The notes under the pieces: generated by a model
The model's database searches: none
The model's input: only the letters and a program-made list of their open reading frames with translations
What the model was told of the DNA's origin: nothing
In this document: in pieces, positions 1 to 6,445 of the stretch
Layout of the letters: each line of letters begins with the position of its first letter
How positions within the stretch are numbered: position 1 is the first letter of the stretch
From: Clostridia bacterium
GTDB taxonomy: Bacteria > Bacillota_A > Clostridia > Christensenellales > Aristaeellaceae
Direction: 5' to 3'
DNA length: 7,971 nt
NCBI GenBank assembly: GCA_017430945.1
Contig: JAFRMB010000153.1
Coordinates: 1 to 7,971 of the forward strand
Program-made: the position numbers and the translations under genes

Positions 1-228
1 CTGCAGGCCTTTGAAGGCGTGGTCATCGCCCGCCGCAACGGCTCTGTCCGCGAAACGTTCACCGTTCGCCGCACTTCCTACGGCGTCGGCGTCGAGCGCA
101 CGTTCCCGCTGCACAGCCCCCGCGTGGATTCCATCAAGGTCGTCCGTCGTGGTAAGGTGCGCCGCGCAAAGCTGTACTATCTGCGCCAGCGCAGCGGCAA
201 GGCTGCCAAGGTCAAGGAAAGGACTTAA
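1..228 (+). CDS. rplS: 50S ribosomal protein L19, 3' part
   Basis: This is the C-terminal 75 codons of ribosomal protein L19, which sits at the 30S-50S interface of the large subunit. The reading frame is open from base 1 ([15 protein letters not shown]...) and ends at TAA 226-228. Recognisable L19 signatures are the FEGVVIA segment, the FTVRR...[13 protein letters not shown] stretch, [20 protein letters not shown], and the basic end [12 protein letters not shown]. These match the family C-terminus from memory of the E. coli and Bacillus proteins. The true start lies left of the window; the GTG at 19 is an internal valine codon, not a start. A strong intrinsic terminator follows 17 bases after the stop, so rplS probably ends its own transcript, with some read-through into rbgA. 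Identification is secure. Confidence 0.97.
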   Translation: MQAFEGVVIARRNGSVRETFTVRRTSYGVGVERTFPLHSPRVDSIKVVRRGKVRRAKLYYLRQRSGKAAKVKERT

Positions 229-245
229 TTTCCAACGACCAGATC

Positions 246-275
246 CGGGGATCGCGTATGGCGGTTCCCGTTTTT
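246..275 (+). terminator. Intrinsic terminator after rplS
   Basis: Bases 246-255 (CGGGGATCGC) pair with 261-270 (GCGGTTCCCG). The result is a 10-bp stem with two G-U wobbles and a 5-base loop (GTATG), followed directly by five T at 271-275. This is a classical rho-independent terminator placed 17 bases after the rplS stop. It would end most transcription from the ribosomal-protein operon, leaving rbgA to read-through, since I see no convincing promoter in 276-335. Confidence 0.8.
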
Positions 276-291
276 CATTGATGTTTTGCAC

Positions 292-312
292 CAGACCGGA
301 CGATCCGGTCTG
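292..312 (+). promoter_or_regulatory. Perfect hairpin in the rbgA leader
   Basis: Bases 292-300 (CAGACCGGA) are the exact reverse complement of 304-312 (TCCGGTCTG), with a CGA loop: a perfect 9-bp stem. No T-run follows, so it is not an intrinsic terminator by itself. It lies between the rplS terminator and the rbgA ribosome-binding site. Possible roles are an RNA-processing or stability stem, a protein-binding site, or part of an attenuation-type leader. The structure is seen directly; the role is unknown. Confidence 0.5.
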
Positions 313-314
313 TG

Positions 315-330
315 ACCTCACCGGGAGGTG
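315..330 (+). promoter_or_regulatory. rbgA ribosome-binding site inside a small hairpin
   Basis: GGGAGGTG at 323-330 is a near-ideal SD 5 bases before GTG 336, and it decides that start. An in-frame GTG at 312 lies upstream, but starting there would place the SD inside the gene. The GAGGT at 325-329 can pair with ACCTC at 315-319 across a 5-base loop, which would partly hide the SD. The 5-bp stem is modest, so any translational control is a guess. Confidence 0.55.
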
Positions 331-335
331 TTACT

Positions 336-1196
336 GTGCCCGATCGGATCAACTGGTACCCGGGACACATGGCGAAGTCGAGGCGGCTCCTTCAGGCGCA
401 GCTGCAGGCGGTGGACGCCGTGATCGAGCTGTGTGACGCCCGCGCGCCTCTGGCGACCCGCAACCCCGATCTTCAGCGCCTGACCCGGGGCAAGGCGCGC
501 ATCCTGGTGCTGAACAAGGCGGACCTGGCCGACGATGCCCAGACCGCCCGCTGGCTCGAGCGCTTTCGCCGCGAGGGCCTGACCGCCATGCGCTTCAATT
601 CCAACGGCGGAAAGACCCGGGACATCCTCGCCAGGATCGAAGAGGCGTCGCAGCCCGCGCTCGAGCGGTACAAAGCCCGCGGCGTCAAAAAGACCGTGCG
701 CTTTATGGTCATCGGCATCCCCAACGTCGGCAAATCCACATTTATCAATCGACTTCACGGCTCCGCGATCGCCAAGGCCTCCGACCGGCCCGGCGTCACC
801 CGCGCCAACCAGTGGGTGCGGCTCGGGCCGTACCTGGAGATCCTGGATACGCCGGGCATGCTGCCGCCGAGGCTGGACGACCAGGACGGCGCCCGGCTGC
901 TGGCGTACCTGGGTTCCATCCGCGATCAGATCATGGACACCGAGGATCTGGCCGGCGGGCTGCTCGAGCTGCTGTACGCCATCGATCCCGCGGCGGTGAC
1001 CCGGCGCTTCAAACTGGCGCTGCCCGAAGGCACGGCCCCCGTGTCGCACCTGCTTATGGAGGCCGCCTGCAAAGGGCGCGGCTGGCTCCTCGGCGGCGGG
1101 CGTTACGACACCGAACGCGCCGCCGCTCTGGTGCTGGACGAATTCCGCGCCGGCCGGATCGGCAAACTGACGATCGAGCCCGCTTCCGACACTTGA
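336..1196 (+). CDS. rbgA: Ribosome biogenesis GTPase RbgA (YlqF)
   Basis: A 286-residue protein, close to the 282 of B. subtilis RbgA. In that family the protein drives late 50S assembly by binding the immature subunit and hydrolysing GTP. The N-terminus INWYPGHMAKSRR is the family hallmark. The GTPase motifs come in circularly permuted order: G4 NKAD at 60-63, then G1 GIPNVGKS at 127-134, G2 threonine T155 in RPGVTRANQ, and G3 DTPG at 171-174. The usual C-terminal helical domain follows (about 190-286), needed in the family for rRNA contact. The GTG start is chosen from the strong SD at 323-330. It lies directly after rplS, the usual Firmicutes arrangement, and 47 bases before rnhB, so rbgA-rnhB-yraN is probably one transcript. 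All key motifs are intact. Confidence 0.96.
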   Translation: MPDRINWYPGHMAKSRRLLQAQLQAVDAVIELCDARAPLATRNPDLQRLTRGKARILVLNKADLADDAQTARWLERFRREGLTAMRFNSNGGKTRDILARIEEASQPALERYKARGVKKTVRFMVIGIPNVGKSTFINRLHGSAIAKASDRPGVTRANQWVRLGPYLEILDTPGMLPPRLDDQDGARLLAYLGSIRDQIMDTEDLAGGLLELLYAIDPAAVTRRFKLALPEGTAPVSHLLMEAACKGRGWLLGGGRYDTERAAALVLDEFRAGRIGKLTIEPASDT

Positions 1197-1219
1197 CGGC
1201 GCGCCGCGCCCGTCGTTTC
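1195..1219 (+). other. Weak hairpin between rbgA and rnhB
   Basis: GACGG at 1195-1199 pairs with CCGTC at 1210-1214. GCG at 1201-1203 can pair with CGC at 1207-1209, leaving C1200 bulged. The stem begins inside the rbgA stop codon and is followed by only a short GTTTCC, so it is a poor terminator candidate. It could act as a processing or partial attenuation point. GC-rich DNA gives such stems by chance. Confidence 0.25.
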
Positions 1220-1243
1220 CAAAGACATCAGGAGGCATCCCCC

Positions 1244-1897
1244 ATGCAGAACGAAAAGCCCCGCAGGAAGCGCGAGACGCCCGCGGAAAAGCTCGAACGG
1301 CTCACCGCGATCGAGCGCGCGCTATGGGCGGAAGGGCTGGCCGTTGCCGGCATCGACGAGGTGGGCCGCGGTCCGCTGGCCGGCCCGGTGGTCACCGCCT
1401 GCGTGTGCATACCGCCGGACAGGCTGGTGCCCGGTGTGGACGATTCGAAAAAGCTGTCCGAAAAGCGGCGCGAGGCGCTCTATCCGCTGCTGCTGGAGGC
1501 CGCAGACTACGCTGAGACGTGCTTCATCGGCCCGGAGGTCATCGATGGGATCAACATACTGAACGCCACCCGGCGCGCTATGGAGACCTGCGCGGCAGGC
1601 TTCACCGGTCAACGCATCCTGGTCGACGCGGTGGAAGGCCTGCGGCTGCCCTGCCCCGCCCGGTCGCTCATCCACGGAGATGCGCTGAGCTATATGATCG
1701 GCGCGGCGTCGATCGTAGCCAAGGTCGCCAGGGATCGCTACATGATCGCCCTGGATGAGAAGTATCCGATGTACGGCTTCGCGCGCAACAAGGGTTACGG
1801 CACGGCCGAGCACATCGCCGCCCTGAAGGCGTACGGCCCCTGCCCCGAGCACCGGCGCAGCTTCATCGGCGGGATCCTGGGGGCGCGGGATGAATAA
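1244..1897 (+). CDS. rnhB: Ribonuclease HII
   Basis: RNase HII cuts the RNA strand of RNA-DNA hybrids and starts removal of single ribonucleotides left in DNA, using two divalent metals. The protein has 217 residues. The DEDD metal site is complete: D38 and E39 in DEVGRG (38-43), D128 in ILVDAV, and D146 in HGDALSYMIGAASIVAKVARD, whose GD...AASI.AKV.RD pattern is a family signature. The VDDSKKLSEK segment (65-74) is also typical. The N-terminal 33 residues are charged (KPRRKRETPAEKLERL). They are longer than the E. coli enzyme's leader and shorter than the extra N-terminal domain of B. subtilis RnhB. The start ATG 1244 has AGGAGG at 1230-1235, 8 bases upstream. The end overlaps yraN by 8 bases. 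Position 153 is glycine where alanine is commoner (IAAASI), a mild variant. Confidence 0.96.
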   Translation: MQNEKPRRKRETPAEKLERLTAIERALWAEGLAVAGIDEVGRGPLAGPVVTACVCIPPDRLVPGVDDSKKLSEKRREALYPLLLEAADYAETCFIGPEVIDGINILNATRRAMETCAAGFTGQRILVDAVEGLRLPCPARSLIHGDALSYMIGAASIVAKVARDRYMIALDEKYPMYGFARNKGYGTAEHIAALKAYGPCPEHRRSFIGGILGARDE

Positions 1898-2246
1898 GCG
1901 TTCTTTCGGCACGCAGGGCGAGGCCGAGGCCCGCGACTATCTTGCCGGCAGGGGCTACAAGGTCCTGGAGATGAACTACCGCGCCGCCGGCGGCGAGATC
2001 GACATCATCGCCTCGACGCGCGGCGTGACCGTGTTCGTCGAAGTCAAGCGCCGCACTTCCGAACGCTTCGGACGCCCGGCGGAGGCCGTCACGCCCCAGA
2101 AACAGCGGCACATCATGCGCGCCGCGCTGGCATACATGCAAAAGCACGGATTGTCGGATGCACCCGTGCGCTTCGATATCATCGAGATCGCCGGCGACCG
2201 GATCCGGCAGATCGAGAACGCCTTCGACGCCACCGACTTCATGTGA
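1890..2246 (+). CDS. yraN: YraN/UPF0102 endonuclease-fold protein
   Basis: A 118-residue protein of the UPF0102 (YraN) family, a small protein with a PD-(D/E)XK nuclease-like fold and no firmly established cellular role. The start region FGTQGEAEARDYLAGRGY matches the family helix. The predicted metal and catalytic set is visible: G35-E36-I37-D38, then VEVKRR with E51 and K53. The C-terminus RFDIIEI (DII after the helix) is also usual. The start ATG overlaps the rnhB end by 8 bases (ATGAATAA). Its own SD is weak (GGGGG 1879-1883), which suggests translational coupling to rnhB. Placement beside rnhB fits a nucleic-acid-related role and is common in Clostridia. Length is normal for the family. 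Confidence 0.93.
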   Translation: MNKRSFGTQGEAEARDYLAGRGYKVLEMNYRAAGGEIDIIASTRGVTVFVEVKRRTSERFGRPAEAVTPQKQRHIMRAALAYMQKHGLSDAPVRFDIIEIAGDRIRQIENAFDATDFM

Positions 2247-2262
2247 GCCGGCGGCGTTTTCT
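2228..2262 (+). terminator. Possible weak terminator at the end of yraN
   Basis: CGCCACCG (2228-2235) can pair with CGGCGGCG (2249-2256) in 7 of 8 positions, with one A-C mismatch and a 13-base loop, followed by TTTTCTCT. The stem overlaps the yraN stop codon. The loop is large and the T-tract short, so this is only a candidate for the end of the rbgA-rnhB-yraN transcript. Confidence 0.35.
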
Positions 2263-2287
2263 CTGAGGTGTTCACGCTTTCTCCCCA

Positions 2288-2305
2288 AATAAAGCGCATT
2301 TTATT
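2288..2305. repeat. AT-rich inverted repeat before the large glycosyltransferase gene
   Basis: AATAAA (2288-2293) and TTTATT (2300-2305) form a perfect 6-bp dyad around GCGCAT. It lies just upstream of the candidate promoter in an AT-rich stretch that stands out from the surrounding GC-rich DNA. It could be an operator or an UP-like element. In such AT-rich sequence a 6-bp dyad may also be chance. Confidence 0.25.
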
Positions 2306-2311
2306 GAAGGA

Positions 2312-2340
2312 TTTACCGCGCACAGCATGGAATTTATAGA
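2312..2340 (+). promoter_or_regulatory. Candidate promoter for the large glycosyltransferase gene
   Basis: TTTACC (2312-2317) and TATAGA (2335-2340) are separated by exactly 17 bases. Each matches the sigma-A consensus at about 4 of 6 positions. The AT-rich context and the roughly 130-base gap after yraN favour an independent promoter here. An alternative -35, TTGAAG at 2304, is too far away (23 bases or more). Moderate to low confidence. Confidence 0.35.
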
Positions 2341-2379
2341 GGTTATGACAGCTCTTCAGCATCGTTTAGGAGTCTTCTG

Positions 2380-5300
2380 ATGAAAAAAACAGCCTGTACA
2401 CTGCTCGCGCTTTTGATCCTGCTGCTGGCCGGGTCTGTCGCGCTCGCAGATGAAAACCTGATCGAAAACGGCGACTTTTCACGCATGGACGGCAGCCTGC
2501 CCGCGGGCTGGCAGAAAGAAATGTGGTATACGGACGCCGGCATCAGCCTGCTGACCGTTGAGGAAGACGGCTATGAAGGCCCCTGCATCTCGGTGGCCAA
2601 CGTGGATGAAAACGACGCCCGCTTCGCGCAGACGGTCTCCGTGGAGCCCGACACGCTCTACCGCATCAGCGCCATGGTGAAGGCGGAGGGCGTCGATCCG
2701 GACGGCCTGGGCGCCACGCTGTCCATCGGCGATATCTTCGTTTACTCGACGGGCCTGTATGACACGCACGGCGCATGGGAATACGTCGAGCTCTACGGCC
2801 GGACCGACAGCGACCAGACGTCCCTTCGGCTGTTCTGCCGCGTGGGCGCCTACGGAACGCTCGCCAGGGGCCGCGCCTGGTTCGACGACGTCGAGATGGT
2901 GAAAGTCGAAGACGTGCCGGCCGGCGCCTTTGTCGAGGACTTCTTCAAGGATGACAGCGGCTTTTCCGGCAATGTCACCACCGCCGAGGACGGAGAGCCT
3001 GAGCGCTACACGCAGGCCTGGCTGCTGTTCGCCTGCATCTACGTGCTCGCCGTCTGCGCGGTGGTGCGAAAGCGCGGACGCATCGCAGAGCGCGGCAACT
3101 GGCCCGCGCGGCTCGGCCTCCTGCTGGCAGCCGGGCTTCTTCTGCGCATCGTCGTCGCCATGCGCGTCCCCGGCTACTACACCGACGTCTCCTGCTTCAC
3201 AGGTTGGTCCGAGCGGATCTTCGAGACGGGCATCGGTCGCTTTTACGACCCCGAGTACTTCTGCGACTACCCGCCGGGATACATGCTCCTGCTTTGGCCG
3301 GTGGCGCTGCTGCGGCGCATCTTTTCGCTGCCCACGGGCACGCCGGCCTACCGCGCGCTTTTAAAGATCTGGCCCATGCTGGCGGACGGCGCTGCGGCCT
3401 GGTTGATCTGGCGCAGGGCCAGGCGGTCCCTCGGTGAGCGCGCAGCGTTCCTGTTGGCCGCGTTTTACGCGCTGAACCCCGCCGTCATCGCCAACTCTGC
3501 CGCCTGGGGACAGATCGACGGCCTGCTTACACTGCTCATCGCGATGTGCGCGCTCTCCGCCGTCGAATACCGCTATATCCGGGCGCTCCTGTGGTTCGCC
3601 GCCGCACTGCTGGTCAAGCCGCAGGCGCTGCTCTTCGCGCCGCTGGGGCTGGCGGCCATGCTGTTCGGCCTCATCCGGCTGAGAGCCGATCGGCCAGAAG
3701 ACTTCAAGCGCTGCGCCGCCCGCTTCGGGCTGGGCGTGCTGGCGTGCCTCGGCGCGATGTACGCCGTCGCCTTCGCGTTCTGCGTGTCTCAGGCGCATGG
3801 CGTGCTGGACGCATTGACGCGGCCTGCCGCCTGGCTGTTCGGGCTGTACCGCGACACCATGCAGGGCTACCGCTACATGACGGTGAACACGCTCAACCTC
3901 TATCAGCTGCTCGGCCTCAACTGGGCGCACGTCGAAGACCACGCGTCGCTGTTCGCGCTGGCCTGGGCGCTGTTCGCGCTGAGCTACGCGGGGACGGTAT
4001 ACCTGTGCTGGCGCAGCGCTCGGCAGCCGCACCGGCTCCTGCTGCTGGGCGGCACGCTGATCCTGTTGATCTCGACGTTCGGCCCGATGATGCACGAGCG
4101 CTATGTGTTCCCCGCCATGCTGCTGCTGATACTGGCCTACACCCTTGACCGCGACTGGCGCATACTGGCGGGCCTCGTCGCGCTGACGGCCACGCTGTTC
4201 CTGAACGAGGTGCTGGTGCTCCAGGGCGGCATGACCGCGGCCAACTACGGCCACCTTCAGTCTCAGGAGGCATGGCTGAACGGTCCGATGTCTCTCGTGG
4301 CCGTACTGAACGCCGGCTTCCTGCTGTATACGGCGATCGACATTTGCGTCCGCGGCCATGTGATCTCCCTGCCGCAGCCGGAGGATGAGCATGCCGACGA
4401 GGCTGTCGTCGCGAAGGACCTGCTGCCCGAGGCTTCCGGCTTCAGGATGCATCTGAAGCGCGCCGACTATCTCGTCATGGCCGTCGTCACGCTGGCGTAC
4501 AGCATCGTCGCCTTCCTGAACCTCGGCGTGACGAACGCCCCGCAGACGGGCTGGACCTCGAGCGTGTCCGGCGAATCCGTGGTGTTCGACCTCGGCGATG
4601 TGGAGCGCTTCCGCATGACCTACTACGGCGGCATCTGCAACTCCACCTTCACCGTCGCGCTGTCGAACGACGGTGAGAACTGGTCGAACGAGGTCTACGC
4701 GCGCTACGCACAGGGCGAGATCTTCCGCTGGCTGTGGTTCGTGCCGCTCGATGAGGACCTGAACACGCTGTACGCGGACGAGGCGCCGGCTGAAAACGAC
4801 GAGGCACCGCCCATCGCCTACGCCTCCTCCGCCGAGAGCGAACCGCGGCAGACGGCGCGCTATGTGCGCATCACCGCGCAGTCCGCCGGGCTGAACCTGT
4901 GGGAAGTTGCCTTCCTGGGCGAGGATGACCGGCCGCTGCCCATCGCGGAGGTGCGCCAGTATGGCCAGACCCCCGGATCCGACAGCGACGCGCACCTTTT
5001 GACGGACGAGCAGTCCACCGTGCCCGCCTATCCCAGCTATCTGAACTCCACCTATTTCGACGAGATCTACCACGCCCGCACCGCCTATGAGCAGCTGCAC
5101 GGCATGAACGTCTACGAGTGGACGCACCCGCCGCTGGGCAAGGTGTGGATGATGCTGGGCGTGAAGCTGTTCGGGATGACGCCCTTCGGCTGGCGCTCCA
5201 TGGGGGCGCTGGTCGGCGCGCTGATGCTGCCGCTCATGTACCTGCTCGCCAGGCAGCTGACGAAGGACAGCCGGCTCTCAACGATCGCCATGTGCCTCAT

Positions 5301-6294
5301 GGCGCTGGACTCCATGCACTTCACGCAAACGCGCATCGCCACCATCGACAGCTACGCGGTGTTCTGGATCATGCTCATGTACCTGTTCATGTTCCGCTAC
5401 TGCCAGATGAGCTGGACGAAAGGGTCTTTCAAAGCGACGCTCGTCCCCCTGGGGCTGTGCGGCGTGACCATGGGCATCGCCTGGGCCACCAAGTGGATCG
5501 GCATCTACGCCTCTGCGGGGCTCGCCGTGCTGTTCTTCTGGACGCTGTGCTGCCATATCCGCGAGGGGCTCTCGGCGCAGGACCGCCGCGGCACGCTGAA
5601 GCGCACGATCGTCACGCTCCTGTTCTGCGTCGCCTTCTTCGTCATCGTGCCGGTGCTGATCTACTACTTCAGCTACTACTGGCATTTGAAGGGTGAGGGC
5701 CTTTCCGGTTTTGCCGGCATGTTCTCCATGGCGCGCGTCCGGCGCGTCGTCGAGATCCAGAAAAACATATTCGACTATCACGCGGGGCTGGGAGGCGACA
5801 CGCACTACTTCCGCTCGCCCTGGTACCAGTGGCCGGTGATCTGGTGGCCCATGTGGTACTACTCCGGCACGGGCTACCTGCCGGACGCGGATTCGATCTC
5901 TTCCATCAGCTGCATGGGTAATCCGGCGGTGTGGTGGTTCGGGCTGGCGGCGCTCATCTACATCATCGTGCGCACCTGTCTGGACCGCAGGGCGTCCCGC
6001 CTCCACGTGATGGTGATCATCGGGTTCGCTTCACAGTTCCTGCCGTGGGTCATCGTGCCCCGATCCACCTTCATCTACCACTACTTCGCGTCGGTGCCCT
6101 TCATCATACTGGCCTCGGTCCTGTTGCTGGATGCCGTCCGCAGGCGATCGCCCGTCGCCTACCGCGTCACGTCCTGTGTGCTCCTGGCCTCGGCCGCAGC
6201 GCTGTTCGCCGCGTTCTACCCGCTGGAGAGCGGGCTGCCCTGCCCCAGGAGCTACGCGCGGTATCTGCGCTGGTTCAGGTGGTACAACTACTGA
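2380..6294 (+). CDS. Signal peptide-CBM-GT-C-discoidin-PMT fusion glycosyltransferase
   Basis: A 1304-residue multi-domain membrane protein with ATG 2380 preceded by AGGAG 2368-2372. Domains in order: signal peptide 1-23 (cleavage after ALA). CBM4/9-like extracellular domain about 26-175 (NLIENGDF at the start, RAWFDDVEM at the end). Membrane helix 213-229, then GT-C module 1 to about 657, with YYTDV (D269, probable catalytic acid in loop 1), DYPPGY 296-301, WGQID 376-380, LVKPQ 411-415 and HERY 572-575, as in Gpi18/GT87-like polyprenyl-phosphate sugar transferases. Cytoplasmic linker 658-696. Module 2 opens with helix 697-716, then a discoidin-like beta domain about 718-870 (FDLGDVERF, SNDGENW, ARYVRIT, LWEVAFLG). 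The PMT/GT39 core follows: DE motif D894-E895, THPPLGK 915-921, D990, KW 1038-1039, and the PMT C-terminal region (SPWYQWP 1146-1152, TFIYHYF 1230-1236). Predicted to use lipid-linked sugar outside the cell; acceptor and sugar are unknown. Confidence 0.9.
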   Translation: MKKTACTLLALLILLLAGSVALADENLIENGDFSRMDGSLPAGWQKEMWYTDAGISLLTVEEDGYEGPCISVANVDENDARFAQTVSVEPDTLYRISAMVKAEGVDPDGLGATLSIGDIFVYSTGLYDTHGAWEYVELYGRTDSDQTSLRLFCRVGAYGTLARGRAWFDDVEMVKVEDVPAGAFVEDFFKDDSGFSGNVTTAEDGEPERYTQAWLLFACIYVLAVCAVVRKRGRIAERGNWPARLGLLLAAGLLLRIVVAMRVPGYYTDVSCFTGWSERIFETGIGRFYDPEYFCDYPPGYMLLLWPVALLRRIFSLPTGTPAYRALLKIWPMLADGAAAWLIWRRARRSLGERAAFLLAAFYALNPAVIANSAAWGQIDGLLTLLIAMCALSAVEYRYIRALLWFAAALLVKPQALLFAPLGLAAMLFGLIRLRADRPEDFKRCAARFGLGVLACLGAMYAVAFAFCVSQAHGVLDALTRPAAWLFGLYRDTMQGYRYMTVNTLNLYQLLGLNWAHVEDHASLFALAWALFALSYAGTVYLCWRSARQPHRLLLLGGTLILLISTFGPMMHERYVFPAMLLLILAYTLDRDWRILAGLVALTATLFLNEVLVLQGGMTAANYGHLQSQEAWLNGPMSLVAVLNAGFLLYTAIDICVRGHVISLPQPEDEHADEAVVAKDLLPEASGFRMHLKRADYLVMAVVTLAYSIVAFLNLGVTNAPQTGWTSSVSGESVVFDLGDVERFRMTYYGGICNSTFTVALSNDGENWSNEVYARYAQGEIFRWLWFVPLDEDLNTLYADEAPAENDEAPPIAYASSAESEPRQTARYVRITAQSAGLNLWEVAFLGEDDRPLPIAEVRQYGQTPGSDSDAHLLTDEQSTVPAYPSYLNSTYFDEIYHARTAYEQLHGMNVYEWTHPPLGKVWMMLGVKLFGMTPFGWRSMGALVGALMLPLMYLLARQLTKDSRLSTIAMCLMALDSMHFTQTRIATIDSYAVFWIMLMYLFMFRYCQMSWTKGSFKATLVPLGLCGVTMGIAWATKWIGIYASAGLAVLFFWTLCCHIREGLSAQDRRGTLKRTIVTLLFCVAFFVIVPVLIYYFSYYWHLKGEGLSGFAGMFSMARVRRVVEIQKNIFDYHAGLGGDTHYFRSPWYQWPVIWWPMWYYSGTGYLPDADSISSISCMGNPAVWWFGLAALIYIIVRTCLDRRASRLHVMVIIGFASQFLPWVIVPRSTFIYHYFASVPFIILASVLLLDAVRRRSPVAYRVTSCVLLASAAALFAAFYPLESGLPCPRSYARYLRWFRWYNY

Positions 6295-6345
6295 TCCGGC
6301 GAAGCTGCTTGAAGCCGCATGGCCGACGGCCCGTTTCCGACATAA

Positions 6346-6389
6346 AGATGCCCGGGCGCTCTGTGCAGACAGTGCTCCCGGGCATTTAT
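6346..6389. terminator. Shared hairpin terminator between convergent genes
   Basis: ATGCCCGGG (6348-6356) and CCCGGGCAT (6377-6385) are perfect reverse complements, extended outward by one G-U and one A-T pair. The loop contains a second stem, CTGT (6361-6364) with ACAG (6369-6372). The + tail is TTTATC and the minus tail is CTTTATG: short T-tracts, but the stem is very stable. It sits 51 bases after the stop of the large + gene and about 56 bases after the stop of the minus-strand gene, so it probably serves both. The rest of 6295-6445 shows no gene. Confidence 0.65.
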
Positions 6390-6445
6390 CCTGATGGGCG
6401 ATCCGCCCGCCGCGGCGTACAGTCCCGGCTGGATCGCGTCGACAC

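Noticed and set aside
312..335. Earlier GTG start for rbgA at 312
   Set aside because: It would put the strong SD (323-330) inside the gene. The GTG at 336 gives the family N-terminus at normal length.
276..335. Possible promoter for rbgA (TTGATG at 279)
   Set aside because: No acceptable -10 element lies 16-18 bases downstream; that position is occupied by the GC-rich hairpin.
318..1238. 306-codon minus-strand open frame opposite rbgA
   Set aside because: Antisense shadow of a clearly identified gene; composition is typical of a GC-rich antisense frame and it has no known motif.
812..1243. Upstream extension of the rnhB frame to ATG 812
   Set aside because: The extension overlaps rbgA in another frame and reads as arginine-rich noise. 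ATG 1244 has a strong AGGAGG at the right distance and gives a normal RNase HII length.
3361..5127. 588-codon open frame on the minus strand
   Set aside because: It lies wholly inside the large glycosyltransferase gene, is rich in R, Q, H and G as expected of antisense frames in GC-rich DNA, and shows no domain motif. The + frame has many recognisable motifs.
5278..6006. 242-codon minus-strand open frame within the PMT module
   Set aside because: Antisense shadow with histidine- and arginine-rich composition; the PMT reading is unambiguous on the + strand.
6348..6385. CCCGGG-containing palindromic pair considered as an attachment site or mobile-element end
   Set aside because: Its position between two convergent stop codons and its nested stem fit a bidirectional terminator. 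No integrase or target-site repeat is nearby.
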